A stretch of DNA of 64,000 bases from Saccharicrinis sp963675435 (GCA_963675435.1 OY776216.1:4340001-4404000); one strand, 5' to 3'; positions 44,183-54,198 are shown, counted from the stretch's first letter. Notes: generated from the letters alone by a model not told the origin. Numbers and translations: made by a program.

Positions 44183-46060
44183 TTATTCTCTGTATAAACA
44201 ACATGCCGGCAGATTATTATAGACTTCATCCGGAGCTTTTTCTTTCTCGGTATCATGACCAACTTTTGCAATTGCTTTGTGTATTTTATCAAGTATTGTT
44301 TTATCAGACAAATAGCTAACATGCATCATTTTACTGTCTTCATTCCATTCTGCCGATTTTATTCCCCATACACTTTGGGCAGCTTCCTCAATGCGGTCTT
44401 TACACATTCCGCAATTCCCATATACTTTAAACATGGAATCTTGTATTTTCACCTTTCTTGCATCCGATGATGTTCTGGCATAATGACAACATTCCGGAAG
44501 ACCTTGATAAACGTCATCAAGAGCTGTTTCCAATTCAGTATCATAACCTGATTTTGCTATTGCCTTATGTATATCTGCCAGTTTTACCTTGTTTGCATTA
44601 TATTTTACATGAATCATATGTGTTTCCTGACTCCAGTCTGCTTTAGTCACCCCGTTAAGCGACATAGCTGCAGCTTCAATAGTCTCTTCACACATACCAC
44701 AGTTTCCGGATACATTAAACATTGCATACTGCATATTTCTCTCAGCCTGTTCATTCATATTCATTTCACCGTGATTATGCCCGGTTGAGGCATCGACTAC
44801 TTGAGGATTCATCATACTAGGTAATCCAATCAACTGTGCTGCAGCATCAATCTTAAATACGCCATTGGTAGCTATTTCCTCACCTGGCTCCAGGCCATCC
44901 TTCACAACATAAAATGCTCCTGCTTCCGGTCCTAATACAATTTCACGATATAAGAATGTAGGAGATTCACGATCACGAACTTTAGTGTATACTACCGCTC
45001 TTTTTCCCGTCCATAATACGGCAGTTTTAGGAATAATAACGGCAGTTTGGCCTTCTGCAATTTTAGATTGTAACACGCCATTGGTAAACATTTCTGGTTT
45101 TAAGCGTAAATCTTTATTATTAATCTCTGCACGTACCTTCGCTACTCTTGTTTTAGCATCTATAATAGGATCAATATAGGTTACCTTTGTTTTAAATTCT
45201 TCACCAGGCAACGCCTGTAAAGTAAAGCTTATTTTATCACCAACTTTTATCCAGGGTAAATCTGTTTCATAAGCATCAAACAAGACCCATAATTTGGTTA
45301 AATCAGCCACTTTAAATAAGGCGGTTCCTTCCCTCACATAATCACCTAACGCCACATGACGCATGATAACTGTTCCGGTTAAGGGTGACAAAACATCAAA
45401 ATTAACTTCGGGCTCACCTGATCGTTCAATATTATCAATTTGACTTTCAGATAAATCCCATGCTTTGAGTTTTGCTCTTGCTGCCTTATATAATGAAGGA
45501 TTTTCGTGTTTGAATTCCGAAGCTTCAATTAACTCACGCTGCGCACTAATTAAATTTGGCGAATAAATAGTGGCTAATTTCTGTCCCTTACGAACTTCCT
45601 GACCAGTAAAATTGACAAAGAGTTCTTCAATACGTCCTCCAAAACGAGCTGTTAGTTTAGCAATTTGTCTTTCATCTTCATTCAATTTACCTTGCATATA
45701 TATAGACTTAGTTGGCTCACCCAAAACAACTTTTGATGTTTGAATATCGGCTAGTTTTGCAGCAGATTCACTCATTACAATTTCATTTGGGTCTGTATGT
45801 TCACCCCCTTTCATGGATGATAAAGGAATTAAGTCCATAGCACAAATTGGGCATAATCCGGGCTTATCCTGCTTTATTTGAGGGTGCATTGAACAAGTCC
45901 AAACAGTAGTTTCTTCTTCGTGATTATGATCTGCATGTTTATCTTCTACATTATTTGTATTGCCAGATGGTGCAATGATCCATCCGATGACTAATCCTAA
46001 AATCAAAACGCCCAGAATTAGTTTATAATTGCTTTTTATATTTTGAAATTTTGTTTTCAT
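44183..46060 (-). CDS. cusB: CusB-type efflux adaptor with two C-terminal HMA domains
   Basis: 625 aa. Membrane anchor (about 14-32), His-rich HADHNHEEE, then a heavy-metal-binding domain (WTCSMHPQIKQDKPGLCPICAMDLIP, about 54-80). The membrane-fusion-protein body (about 100-405) contains barrel-sandwich parts such as GRIEELFVNFTGQEVRKGQKL and LSPLTGTVIMRHVALGDYVREG. Two tandem HMA modules follow (about 430-515 and 535-622): GNCGMCEETIEAAAMS... LPECCHY and GNCGMCKDRIEEAAQS... LPACCLY. Ordinary CusB is about 400-450 aa, so the HMA pair is an addition that probably collects Cu/Ag for the pump. Adaptor between CusA and the TolC-type protein. Confidence 0.92.
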   Translation of the reverse strand: MKTKFQNIKSNYKLILGVLILGLVIGWIIAPSGNTNNVEDKHADHNHEEETTVWTCSMHPQIKQDKPGLCPICAMDLIPLSSMKGGEHTDPNEIVMSESAAKLADIQTSKVVLGEPTKSIYMQGKLNEDERQIAKLTARFGGRIEELFVNFTGQEVRKGQKLATIYSPNLISAQRELIEASEFKHENPSLYKAARAKLKAWDLSESQIDNIERSGEPEVNFDVLSPLTGTVIMRHVALGDYVREGTALFKVADLTKLWVLFDAYETDLPWIKVGDKISFTLQALPGEEFKTKVTYIDPIIDAKTRVAKVRAEINNKDLRLKPEMFTNGVLQSKIAEGQTAVIIPKTAVLWTGKRAVVYTKVRDRESPTFLYREIVLGPEAGAFYVVKDGLEPGEEIATNGVFKIDAAAQLIGLPSMMNPQVVDASTGHNHGEMNMNEQAERNMQYAMFNVSGNCGMCEETIEAAAMSLNGVTKADWSQETHMIHVKYNANKVKLADIHKAIAKSGYDTELETALDDVYQGLPECCHYARTSSDARKVKIQDSMFKVYGNCGMCKDRIEEAAQSVWGIKSAEWNEDSKMMHVSYLSDKTILDKIHKAIAKVGHDTEKEKAPDEVYNNLPACCLYRE

Positions 46061-46101
46061 TTCTCTGTAATTATATCGTTATCACTTAATGAATACTATT
46101 G

Positions 46102-47334
46102 TTATTTACCCATTAAATAATGGATAAAAGCAATTGCTGCGAGTTTATCAGTGCGTGCTTTTTCCAACTCCAGATTATATTTTAACAAGCGCCTTTCCAT
46201 ACGTAAAATATCTTCAAAGTTTTTATTGGCATAGGCATATTCTGTTTCTAATATTTTTAAGGATTTCTTAGCGATGGTTAACTGGTTATCAAATAATTCA
46301 ATTCGGCGCTGAGCATCCCGATAATCCTTCCATGAGTTCTCAAATACGGTTTCCAATACATTTTCCTTATCTATGCGCTCGTAATTTTTGGCAGTTTCCA
46401 AATACACTACTTCCTGAACCATGCTTTTATACTTATTTCTGTACAAAGGGATAGATAATCCTACTTTTGGAAATGCAATAGCATCCTTACCCGATAAATT
46501 ATTGTCACCTTTTCCTATTGAAACATAGTCGATACCAAGACTAAATGTTGGAGCTCCCTGTTTTTTAGCTGCTTGCTTTTTAAATGCAAGTGCGCTCTTT
46601 TGTAAATCGAGACTTAAGAGCTGGTGATTCTTTAATTGAATGGAGTCCAATAAAACATCCTTCGTATACAGAATATCTGACGACCACAACTCATTGGGAA
46701 AATTAACAACCTCGTTTTCCTCTGAATTCAGCAAGTTATTGAAAGAAAGTTCAAGCACTTCTTGCTTATCCCTTAAAAGTGCCAATTGATTTTCCAAATC
46801 GTTAATCTCCATCTCAATCCTATATTGATCAACTGCGGATACCTGATCTGCTTCAACCTTAACAATGGCCAACTTTTTAAAAGTATTCAGTATCTCAATG
46901 TTTTCCAGGGTGATTATAGTTGCCTTATTGTTGAAATACATGTTGTACCAAGTTGATTTTACCTCATTAAACAGTTTCGACTTATTTTCTTCAAACACTT
47001 CATACAAGGCTTTGGCTTCTTCAATACTGGTATTTTCCCGGGCCTTTAATGTACCAAACCAAGGAAACATTTGTGTTGCTGAAATCCTGAAATCCTGAGG
47101 ACCGTTTCTGGTTTCAACAGGTTGTATAAAATAAGCAAAAGCCAATTGAGGGTCAGGCAATGTACCGACTTGCGGTGCTTTTTCAAGGGCTGCCATATAT
47201 TTGTTAAAAGATGCTTTTAATCCAGGATTATTCTCTGCAGCTACTTGCAAATAGTGGTTGAGTTCATCCTGTGCCTGCAATAAACTTGACATACCTAATA
47301 GCACAAATAATATATAAATTTTAATGTTTTTCAT
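46102..47334 (-). CDS. TolC-family outer membrane efflux protein
   Basis: 410 aa with signal peptide (MKNIKIYILFVLLGMSSLLQAQ). Two outer-membrane-efflux repeats of long helices: AAENNPGLKASFNKYMAALEKAPQVGTLPDP (about 33-62) and the C-terminal half from about 220. It forms the outer-membrane exit duct (CusC role) of the tripartite pump. Starts 4 bp behind cusA, in the order cusA, tolC-type gene, cusB. Confidence 0.9.
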   Translation of the reverse strand: MKNIKIYILFVLLGMSSLLQAQDELNHYLQVAAENNPGLKASFNKYMAALEKAPQVGTLPDPQLAFAYFIQPVETRNGPQDFRISATQMFPWFGTLKARENTSIEEAKALYEVFEENKSKLFNEVKSTWYNMYFNNKATIITLENIEILNTFKKLAIVKVEADQVSAVDQYRIEMEINDLENQLALLRDKQEVLELSFNNLLNSEENEVVNFPNELWSSDILYTKDVLLDSIQLKNHQLLSLDLQKSALAFKKQAAKKQGAPTFSLGIDYVSIGKGDNNLSGKDAIAFPKVGLSIPLYRNKYKSMVQEVVYLETAKNYERIDKENVLETVFENSWKDYRDAQRRIELFDNQLTIAKKSLKILETEYAYANKNFEDILRMERRLLKYNLELEKARTDKLAAIAFIHYLMGK

Positions 47335-47337
47335 GGC

Positions 47338-50300
47338 TTAAGCTTTTTCCGGGTTATTCTTCTTTACTTTTGCTTCCTGCCACATGCTATAAAGCACCGG
47401 AACCACAAACATGGTTAAAACCTCAATGGTCATACCTCCAAATAAAGGGATGGCCATAGGAACCATTATATCAGAACCTTTACCAGTAGATGTTAGTACA
47501 GGTAGCAGTGCAATTATGGTTGTAGCGGTTGTCATTATGGCCGGGCGTACTCTTTTTGAGCCAGCCTCTAAAACTAAAGTCCTCACTTCCTTAATCGTTT
47601 TTGGCTCTCTTTTTTCCTGCAATTGCTTGATGTATGTGCTGATTAAAACACCATCATCCGTAGCAACACCAAATAAGGCAATAAAACCAACCCAAACCGC
47701 AACACTCAGGTTGATGGTATTAACCTGAAACAGATTGCGTAAACTGACACCAGCTAATGAACCATCCATAAACCAGGGCTGACCATACAACCAAAGCATA
47801 ATGAATCCACCTGACAATGCCACTATAATTCCTGAGAAAATCAAAGTGGTTGAAACCACCGACCTAAACTGGAAATATAATATCAGGAAGATGATGATTA
47901 ATGATATCGGAATTACAATAAGCAGGCGCTTGGTAGCACGAATCTGATTTTCATAATTACCGGTAAACTTATAGCTCACCCCGGCAGGAAGCGAAAATGC
48001 TCCGCTATCCATTTGTTCCTTTACGTACTTCTGAGCATTTTCAACCACATCCACTTCTGCATAACCTTCCTTTTTATCGAATATTACATATCCAACTAAA
48101 AAGGTATCCTCACTTTTTATCATCTGAGGACCTCTTACATAATGCAAGGTCATTAATTCTCCTAAAGGTATTTGGGCTCCTGAAGGTGTTGGGATTAGAA
48201 TACGTTTCAGATCGTCGGGATTATCCCTGAATTCACGGGCATATCGCAGCCTTACAGGAAAACGCTCACGACCTTCAACAGTTGTTGTAAGTGACATACC
48301 TCCTATTGCACTGCCGATGACAGCCTGCAGGTTCTTTACACTTAAACCATAACGGGCAATGGCATCTCGGTTAATTTCCATCTCCAGGTAAGGTTTACCA
48401 ACCACTCGGTCTGCAAAAACAGACATGCCCTGAACCCCTTCCACATTTCTTAATTGTTTTTCAAGTTCAAAACCAACTTTTTCAATACTTTCAAGGTCGG
48501 GACCATAAACCTTAATACCCATTGGTGCACGCATACCAGTTTGCAACATCACTAATCGGGTTGAAATAGGTTGCAACTTTGGTGCAGATGTTAAACCCGG
48601 TATATTACTTTTATCAATGATGGACTGCCAGATATCATCGGGCGATTTAATTTCTTCGCGCCATTGTCTGAAATACTCACCGTTTGTATCTATCGTTAAA
48701 TTCTCTTTTTCAATCAAACGAAATGCTTCTTCCTTTGGATTGTAAGTAGAACCATCCTTCAATATAAAAGCACCTTCTTTATTTGTTTTAAAGCGCATGC
48801 GATGCCCTTTTTCATTCAGAATGTATTCCGGTTTATAATTGATTACATTTTCATACATAGATGTTGGCGCAGGATCCAGGGCCGAATTTACACGCCCCCA
48901 TTTACCAACAACTGTTTCAACTTCTGGTATAGAATTGAGCTGTTTATCCAGAATACGGATAACTACAAGGTTTTCCTCAATACCTGAGTGAGGCATTGTT
49001 GTTGGCATTAATAAAAACGAACCTTCATCTAAAGATGGCATAAACTCTTTTCCTATACCCGGTAGTTTTTCATTCAAATAAGCATATGAATCTGTGTTTT
49101 TTATAAATTGAGGCAAGAAACCAAACAGCTTATCAAATCCCTGCCAACTTGTTATTCCAAACAATACAATAAATATAGGTACAGCTAAAAATGTCCATTT
49201 GTTATCCAAACACCATTGTAAGATGCGCTTATAGAATACCACTACCAACGACATGGTTCCTAATACCGCATTTACGATGGCTATTACAAAAAGGAAATTG
49301 GCAAACAAGCTATTTTGTGCCCCAAGTGGCATCCATGCTTTTGTTAAAAAAAATACAACTACCACAATAGTAATAGAAATATTGATCAGGTTTATCCAAT
49401 TCTTCTGATGTTCTTTCCATCGGTAAGCTAATAAACCATTGATACCAAATGCTGAAATAGCAAGGGCTATATAATCACCTGAAACGATAGACAGCAGAAG
49501 TCCTGTAGCAATCAGAATAATATTACCTAATCGCTGGTAGCGTTTTTTATCAATTTTTATGGAGAAAATTAAATGTGCTAAAGTCGGTATTATAATCAAA
49601 CCAATTAATAATGCCGAAATCATGGTAAAGGTTTTTGTAAAAGCCAGTGGTTTAAACAATTTTCCTTCAGCTGCTTCCATAGCAAATACAGGTAAAAAAC
49701 TGATAATGGTAGTTGATAATGCGGTTATAACTGCTCCAGCAACTTCGGTAGTTGCTGTATACACAACAGTAAGCAATTCTTTTCCTTTTGCGCCTCTATT
49801 TTCGGGTAATTCAATATGTCGGATAATATTTTCAACAAAAACCACACCCACATCAACCATCACACCAATTGCAATAGCAATACCTGAAAGGGCCACAATA
49901 TTAGCATCAACCCCAAACTGTCGCATTGTAATAAAAGTGATCAGAACACCTATTGGCAAGAGACTGGAAATAAGAAATGAGGCACGAAGGTTAAATACCA
50001 ACACAATCACTACCAAAATACTAATTAGCAATTCAAGTGTAATGGCTTCCTCCAGGGTACCCAAGGTTTCTTTAATTAAACCGGTGCGATCATAAAAGGG
50101 CACAATGGTAACTTTAGATACAGTACCATCAGCTAATGTTTTTGAAGGCAAGCCGGGTTCAATCTCTGCAATCTTGGCCTTCATATTTTCGATAGTTTTA
50201 AGTGGGTTGGCACCATAACGAGCTACCACAACACCACCTACGGCTTCGGCACCACCTTTATCCAGTCCACCTCGTCTGGTTGCAGGTCCAAAGTTTATTT

Positions 50301-51141
50301 TTGCAACATCTTTCAAACGAATTGGCACATTGTTACGCACAGCAACAACACTTTTTTCAAGATCATCAAGATTTTTGATGTAGCCAAGCGCACGAACCAG
50401 GTATTCCGCCCTGTTAAATTCAATGGTACGAGCTCCAATATCCAGATTACTGTTTTTTACAGCTGACATAATCTGTGCTATTGTTACATGATGCGCTTTC
50501 ATGGCATTAGGGTCAATATCAACCTGATATTCTTTTACAAAACCCCCAATAGAAGCTACCTCTGCCACTCCTTCTGCTGAAGTTAAAGAGTAACGAACAT
50601 AGAAATCCTGAATGGTTCTTAGTTCATGCGGATCCCACCCACCGGCAGGATTACCTTCTGCATCTCGTCCTTCAAGAGTGTACCAATAAATTTGTCCCAG
50701 AGCTGTTGCATCAGGCCCAAGCGCAGGAGATACATCTGCTGGCAAGGTACCCCTCTGCAATGAATTTAATTTTTCAAGGATACGCGTTCTACTCCAGTAA
50801 AACTCTACATCCTCGTCGAAAATGATATATATGCTGGATAGCCCAAATATTGAGTTGCTACGAATTGTTTTAACGCCGGGTATACCCAATAGCGCCGTAG
50901 TTAATGGATAAGATATTTGATCTTCTATATCCTGTGGCGAGCGGCCCGGCCACTCTGTATATACAATTTGTTGATTTTCGCCGATATCTGGTATTGCATC
51001 CACTGGAACCGGATCGCTTGGTAAAATACCGGTATCCCAACCAAATGGAGATGTGATTATTCCCCAGCTAATAAAAACAAGTAACACTAAAAAGGTAACT
51101 AGCTTATTTTCCAGAAAGTACTTAATGATTCTGTTTAACAT
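47338..51141 (-). CDS. cusA: CusA/CzcA family heavy-metal RND efflux pump
   Basis: 1,267 aa from MLNRIIKYFLENKLVTF; an ATG ten codons upstream is possible. Standard RND layout: TM1, periplasmic loop with AIPDIGENQQIVYTEWPGRSPQDIE, TM cluster with GIAIAIGVMVDVGVVFVENI (proton-relay acidic residue in TM4), second loop with Met-rich LLMPTTMPHSG, and a second TM cluster (VAVWVGFIALFGVATDDGVLI). It is longer than E. coli CusA by about 200 residues; the extra length is mostly around TM segments after LIFSIKI (about 540-680). Exports Cu(I)/Ag(I) with proton influx. Confidence 0.95.
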   Translation of the reverse strand: MLNRIIKYFLENKLVTFLVLLVFISWGIITSPFGWDTGILPSDPVPVDAIPDIGENQQIVYTEWPGRSPQDIEDQISYPLTTALLGIPGVKTIRSNSIFGLSSIYIIFDEDVEFYWSRTRILEKLNSLQRGTLPADVSPALGPDATALGQIYWYTLEGRDAEGNPAGGWDPHELRTIQDFYVRYSLTSAEGVAEVASIGGFVKEYQVDIDPNAMKAHHVTIAQIMSAVKNSNLDIGARTIEFNRAEYLVRALGYIKNLDDLEKSVVAVRNNVPIRLKDVAKINFGPATRRGGLDKGGAEAVGGVVVARYGANPLKTIENMKAKIAEIEPGLPSKTLADGTVSKVTIVPFYDRTGLIKETLGTLEEAITLELLISILVVIVLVFNLRASFLISSLLPIGVLITFITMRQFGVDANIVALSGIAIAIGVMVDVGVVFVENIIRHIELPENRGAKGKELLTVVYTATTEVAGAVITALSTTIISFLPVFAMEAAEGKLFKPLAFTKTFTMISALLIGLIIIPTLAHLIFSIKIDKKRYQRLGNIILIATGLLLSIVSGDYIALAISAFGINGLLAYRWKEHQKNWINLINISITIVVVVFFLTKAWMPLGAQNSLFANFLFVIAIVNAVLGTMSLVVVFYKRILQWCLDNKWTFLAVPIFIVLFGITSWQGFDKLFGFLPQFIKNTDSYAYLNEKLPGIGKEFMPSLDEGSFLLMPTTMPHSGIEENLVVIRILDKQLNSIPEVETVVGKWGRVNSALDPAPTSMYENVINYKPEYILNEKGHRMRFKTNKEGAFILKDGSTYNPKEEAFRLIEKENLTIDTNGEYFRQWREEIKSPDDIWQSIIDKSNIPGLTSAPKLQPISTRLVMLQTGMRAPMGIKVYGPDLESIEKVGFELEKQLRNVEGVQGMSVFADRVVGKPYLEMEINRDAIARYGLSVKNLQAVIGSAIGGMSLTTTVEGRERFPVRLRYAREFRDNPDDLKRILIPTPSGAQIPLGELMTLHYVRGPQMIKSEDTFLVGYVIFDKKEGYAEVDVVENAQKYVKEQMDSGAFSLPAGVSYKFTGNYENQIRATKRLLIVIPISLIIIFLILYFQFRSVVSTTLIFSGIIVALSGGFIMLWLYGQPWFMDGSLAGVSLRNLFQVNTINLSVAVWVGFIALFGVATDDGVLISTYIKQLQEKREPKTIKEVRTLVLEAGSKRVRPAIMTTATTIIALLPVLTSTGKGSDIMVPMAIPLFGGMTIEVLTMFVVPVLYSMWQEAKVKKNNPEKA

Positions 51142-51260
51142 GATTTGTTCGTTTGAAGTTATAATGTTCAAATAGCTACAATGCTATGGCATTATGCCTT
51201 TATACTTGGAAGACATAACAACACACTAATTACTATACAATAATTAGTTAGAACCAAACG

Positions 51261-51644
51261 TTAACAAAGAAATGATTGAATTATAGCCAACCTGGTTGAA
51301 AGAGGCGGTAGCGGCGATAAGTCATATATAAGATATGTAGTTTTTGTTACAGAAATAATTTCCTCATCAAATAATTGAAAAAGAACAGGGAAAAGTACAT
51401 CTATACTTATGGGCACATTTGCTTCTATAGAAACAGGAGCCACATAACGATCTTTTACCTCAATATGAATGCTTTTATCATGACAACATCCACAATCATC
51501 ATCTCCGGAACAACAAGAATCGGCCTTTGAATTTAGTGCAGTAGAAACCAATTGATCTCCGCAATAATGCATAGAAATGGTTACTCCCATTGATACTAAA
51601 AAAAGGAATAACGCAAATACAATATGCAAAAACTTTCTAAGCAT
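51261..51644 (-). CDS. HYC_CC_PP-type small envelope protein
   Basis: 127 aa with an N-terminal hydrophobic signal (about 6-26) ending near MHYCGDQL. The cysteine cluster DSCCSGDDDCGCCHDK (about 42-57) and the HYC, CC and PP motifs (LSPLPPLSTRL) are those of the HYC_CC_PP family, found next to copper-efflux genes in Bacteroidota. Probably a periplasmic copper-binding accessory. First gene of the Cus operon, about 90-120 bp ahead of cusA. Function inferred from context. Confidence 0.8.
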   Translation of the reverse strand: MLRKFLHIVFALFLFLVSMGVTISMHYCGDQLVSTALNSKADSCCSGDDDCGCCHDKSIHIEVKDRYVAPVSIEANVPISIDVLFPVLFQLFDEEIISVTKTTYLIYDLSPLPPLSTRLAIIQSFLC

Positions 51645-51819
51645 TATATCAGATCATTTAACCTTACAACAAAGTAACCTCCAAAACCCCATAATTGTTT
51701 TATACCATTTTGGATAAGATGTATAATATTTTGGTGTTTTTCAAACTTAATAATTCCCCCTACAAGCTATTGTGTGACCCAAAATATTTCTTCAAATAAA
51801 TTATAATTAGCTGATTACT

Positions 51820-51936
51820 TTCTCTGGAAACCTTGCCGCTTGTAAGCAGCACATTTCCCAGAGTCTGGAAAGTTTGTCGATTGTACGCGACAGCTTTTCC
51901 AGAGTGTGGAAAGCTTGCAGACTACAGTCAGTGAGG
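51820..51936. repeat. Three tandem hairpin-forming repeats of about 41 bp
   Basis: The unit begins CTGGAAA, runs through TTGnCGnTTGTAnGC, and closes TTTCCCAGAG. Unit 1 is at about 51823, unit 2 at about 51865, and the truncated unit 3 at about 51906. Each unit can fold on itself (CTCTGGAAA with TTTCCCAGAG). Found in the 625-bp gap between the Cus operon and the plus-strand cassette cluster; otherwise that gap shows no gene. Confidence 0.55.
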
Positions 51937-52269
51937 TATATTTTTAAACAAATAGGTTGTTTCTCTGTCCATTGAATCTACTAAAAACCCGGTATTTACT
52001 GGAGTTAATAGCATTGTAAGCATTGCTCTTTACTCTAATCAATAGGCGATACTCATTTATCAATCATCAACAAATGTTCATCCATTATTCCTAATTTTTT
52101 ATCTACTTAACGAAACTTTTGAAGATAAATAGAGTAAATTCGAGTCGGTTATTTCTAATAACGTAAACCATTAGGTATTAAAGTTGGATATTGAAACAGG
52201 ATGCGTTTAGGAATGAGCTGGGTAGCATTACTGTACATCTCCAAAAAAAAGCAAATAAAAACTGATTGA

Positions 52270-52773
52270 ATGAGAAATATAATTATTGGAGCAATATGGA
52301 TTATAATAGGAATTGCATTAACTGCTTCAGGAGTTTCTACATATTGGGAATACTCAACATCAGGAATTATGTGGCTTTTTGTTATTTTAGAGATAATTCA
52401 AATTAAAAAAATAGCTCTAGGAATTGTTTCTATATCCATAGGGATTGCACTAACAAAGAATAAAGACCTTACTGAAAGGTTGATTTCCTTTAGTATTTGG
52501 GTGTTAATTATAGAATTAGGAACAATTTTGTTTGACCTAATTAAATATCAGAGTTTCCACCTATGGCAGTTTTCATTATCCAGTTTGGGCATATTAGTAT
52601 TAATATTTATTTCAATTAAAAACTGTACAGGAATTAAAAGCAAGAATGAATTTATAAGTATTTTAACAGGACAATTGAAATCAGACATTGTGACTGGATC
52701 TATCTTGTATTTTGTAATACTAATTGTCTCAACTGTGATTGACTATGGATTTATTGAATCAATCAGAAATTAA
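52270..52773 (+). CDS. Integral membrane protein, unknown function
   Basis: 167 aa with about five hydrophobic segments (residues about 3-21, 30-44, 48-60, 72-92, 98-114, 142-160). Resembles other short orphan membrane proteins of cassette arrays, with no motif. The stop is 10 bp ahead of the attC-like site at 52783, the tight gene-to-site spacing also seen in the main array. Confidence 0.6.
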   Translation: MRNIIIGAIWIIIGIALTASGVSTYWEYSTSGIMWLFVILEIIQIKKIALGIVSISIGIALTKNKDLTERLISFSIWVLIIELGTILFDLIKYQSFHLWQFSLSSLGILVLIFISIKNCTGIKSKNEFISILTGQLKSDIVTGSILYFVILIVSTVIDYGFIESIRN

Positions 52774-52782
52774 ATTAATAAA

Positions 52783-52881
52783 TAACGCTACCCAACAAAC
52801 CGCAATAGTGCATAAGGCGTCCGGTGCGTTTATGTTGGTTCGAAGCTTCGGCTACCAACGCCATGCGGCAGTCCGTTGTAG
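52783..52881 (+). repeat. attC-like site 14 (plus-strand cluster)
   Basis: Left core TAACGCTACCCAAC and right core GTTGTAG (52875-52881). The arms AAACCGCAATAGTGCAT and GCCATGCGGCAGTCCGTT pair imperfectly, with an inner stem GTTGGTTCGAAGCTTCGGC...CCAAC. Its words ACAAACCGnAATAGnGCATAA and GGTTCGnnGCTTCGGCnA recur in the complement of site 1 (2541-2730). Confidence 0.6.
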
Positions 52882-52912
52882 CAATATTACAAACTATAAT
52901 TTATAAAATACC

Positions 52913-53485
52913 ATGGAGCGACTAGGACAGCTAATACGAACGAGAACACTTTATATTGCGTTAATAGTTGTAGTGTCATCTGGATTTCATTATTACGATA
53001 CAAGTAAACCAGAATTGACATTTTTAATGCAAATTTTTAACGAAATAGGATTTACTGTATACATATTATGGCTTATCGGAATTAGCTATTTTGGAACTTG
53101 TCTGTTAATTAAAAAGGGATTGGAATTAAACAGCATTAAAAATTTAAAGATTTATTTTATTGTAGCATATATTTTAAGTCTATACTTAGGTTTTTCGGAA
53201 GCAGATACTACAATTACTAGAGAGTTTGGTGGTATTTATTTATATTTTTCAAGTCAAACGCCAATTAGTTTTCTTTTTGTGACCTTATATCTTTATGGAA
53301 CTTATAGGACTGCTCAACTTATCAAGACTCTAGAAAGTAACAGAGTGGTTGTTTTTAAAGAGTTTTATAAGACTTGGCTATTATTGATTTTTTCAGTTAT
53401 AGGAATTATTTTTCTACATGGCAAAGTTCGTAGTATTTTTGAAGTAGCAGTAGTATCCTCCGAAAAGAGAAATAACATTGCCTAG
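52913..53485 (+). CDS. Integral membrane protein, unknown function
   Basis: 190 aa with about five membrane segments (about 14-28, 44-66, 80-98, 113-130, 150-170). No family recognised. Preceded by the core GTTGTAGCAATATT and followed at 53479 by TGCCTAGCAC, which only weakly mirrors it. Its codon use does not differ obviously from the neighbours. Confidence 0.6.
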   Translation: MERLGQLIRTRTLYIALIVVVSSGFHYYDTSKPELTFLMQIFNEIGFTVYILWLIGISYFGTCLLIKKGLELNSIKNLKIYFIVAYILSLYLGFSEADTTITREFGGIYLYFSSQTPISFLFVTLYLYGTYRTAQLIKTLESNRVVVFKEFYKTWLLLIFSVIGIIFLHGKVRSIFEVAVVSSEKRNNIA

Positions 53486-53590
53486 CACGGCATCATAAAC
53501 CATGTGCGATTTCGGTGATATCAAATTAACTGCCTAATCCATTATGCGTCAGCAAAAAGGAAGGCCATGCATAAATTCAAGCAGGAAGTA
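53478..53590 (+). repeat. Degenerate attC-like spacer
   Basis: Starts TTGCCTAGCACGGCATCATAAACCATG and contains TAACTGCCTAATCCATTATG and GGCCATGCATAAATTC. A partial arm match (CATAAACCATGTGCG with the ATTATGCG region) is present, but no clean GTTRRRY core. Read as a worn attC. Confidence 0.3.
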
Positions 53591-53594
53591 AAAA

Positions 53595-54161
53595 ATGAAT
53601 GAACCAACAACTAAATATTTCATTGACAGAAAAGAATGGAGAAAATGGCTTGAAGTAAACTTTGAGACAGAAAATGATATTTGGTTGGAGTATCCGTTGA
53701 AGAAAACAAACAAGAAACGAATACTTTACAATGATGCAGTTGAAGAAGCGCTTTGTTTTGGCTGGATAGATAGTACAGTTAAGTCGTTAAACGAAACTAC
53801 TTCTATTCAAAGATTTTGTAAGAGAAATAAAAATTCTGCTTTTTCACAACCCAATATTGAACGATTAAAATGGCTTTTAAAAAATAATTTAGTTCACGTA
53901 TCAATTAAGCATGAAGTTCAAAAAATAGTTCAGCAAAAATTTATTTTCCCTAAAGATATAATAACGAAATTGCATGAAGATAAAGATGTTTGGGAGAATT
54001 ATCAGAACTTTACAGAACCATATAAACGAATCAGAATTGCATACATTCAAAGTGCAAGAAAAAGACCTGATGAGTTTGAAAGGCGTATGAATAGTTTTAT
54101 CAGCAAAACAAAAGAAAATAAATTGATAAAAGGGTTTGGAGGAATTGATAAATACTATTAG
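53595..54161 (+). CDS. YdeI/OmpD-associated family protein
   Basis: 188 aa. Matches the YdeI family: KYFIDRKEWRKWLEVNFETENDIWLEYPLKKTNKKRILYNDAVEEALCFGWIDSTVKSL with FCKRNKNSAFSQPNIERLKWL, and the C-terminal RIRIAYIQSARKRPDEFERRMN. Members have been linked with resistance to antimicrobial peptides and with growth under stress, but the reaction is unknown. Cytoplasmic. Third gene of the plus-strand cluster, closed by the terminator at 54173. Confidence 0.9.
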   Translation: MNEPTTKYFIDRKEWRKWLEVNFETENDIWLEYPLKKTNKKRILYNDAVEEALCFGWIDSTVKSLNETTSIQRFCKRNKNSAFSQPNIERLKWLLKNNLVHVSIKHEVQKIVQQKFIFPKDIITKLHEDKDVWENYQNFTEPYKRIRIAYIQSARKRPDEFERRMNSFISKTKENKLIKGFGGIDKYY

Positions 54162-54172
54162 GCACTAAAAAA

Positions 54173-54198
54173 AGCAATAGCCTCAAGAAACTATTGCT
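54173..54198. terminator. Bidirectional terminator
   Basis: AGCAATAG pairs with CTATTGCT, flanked by an A run and a T run. It separates the convergent YdeI-family gene and acetate transporter gene, and has the same stem as 43727-43752. Confidence 0.8.

Noticed and set aside
49559..50095. Plus-strand ORF of 178 codons inside cusA
   Set aside because: Antisense shadow of a strongly conserved RND pump gene.
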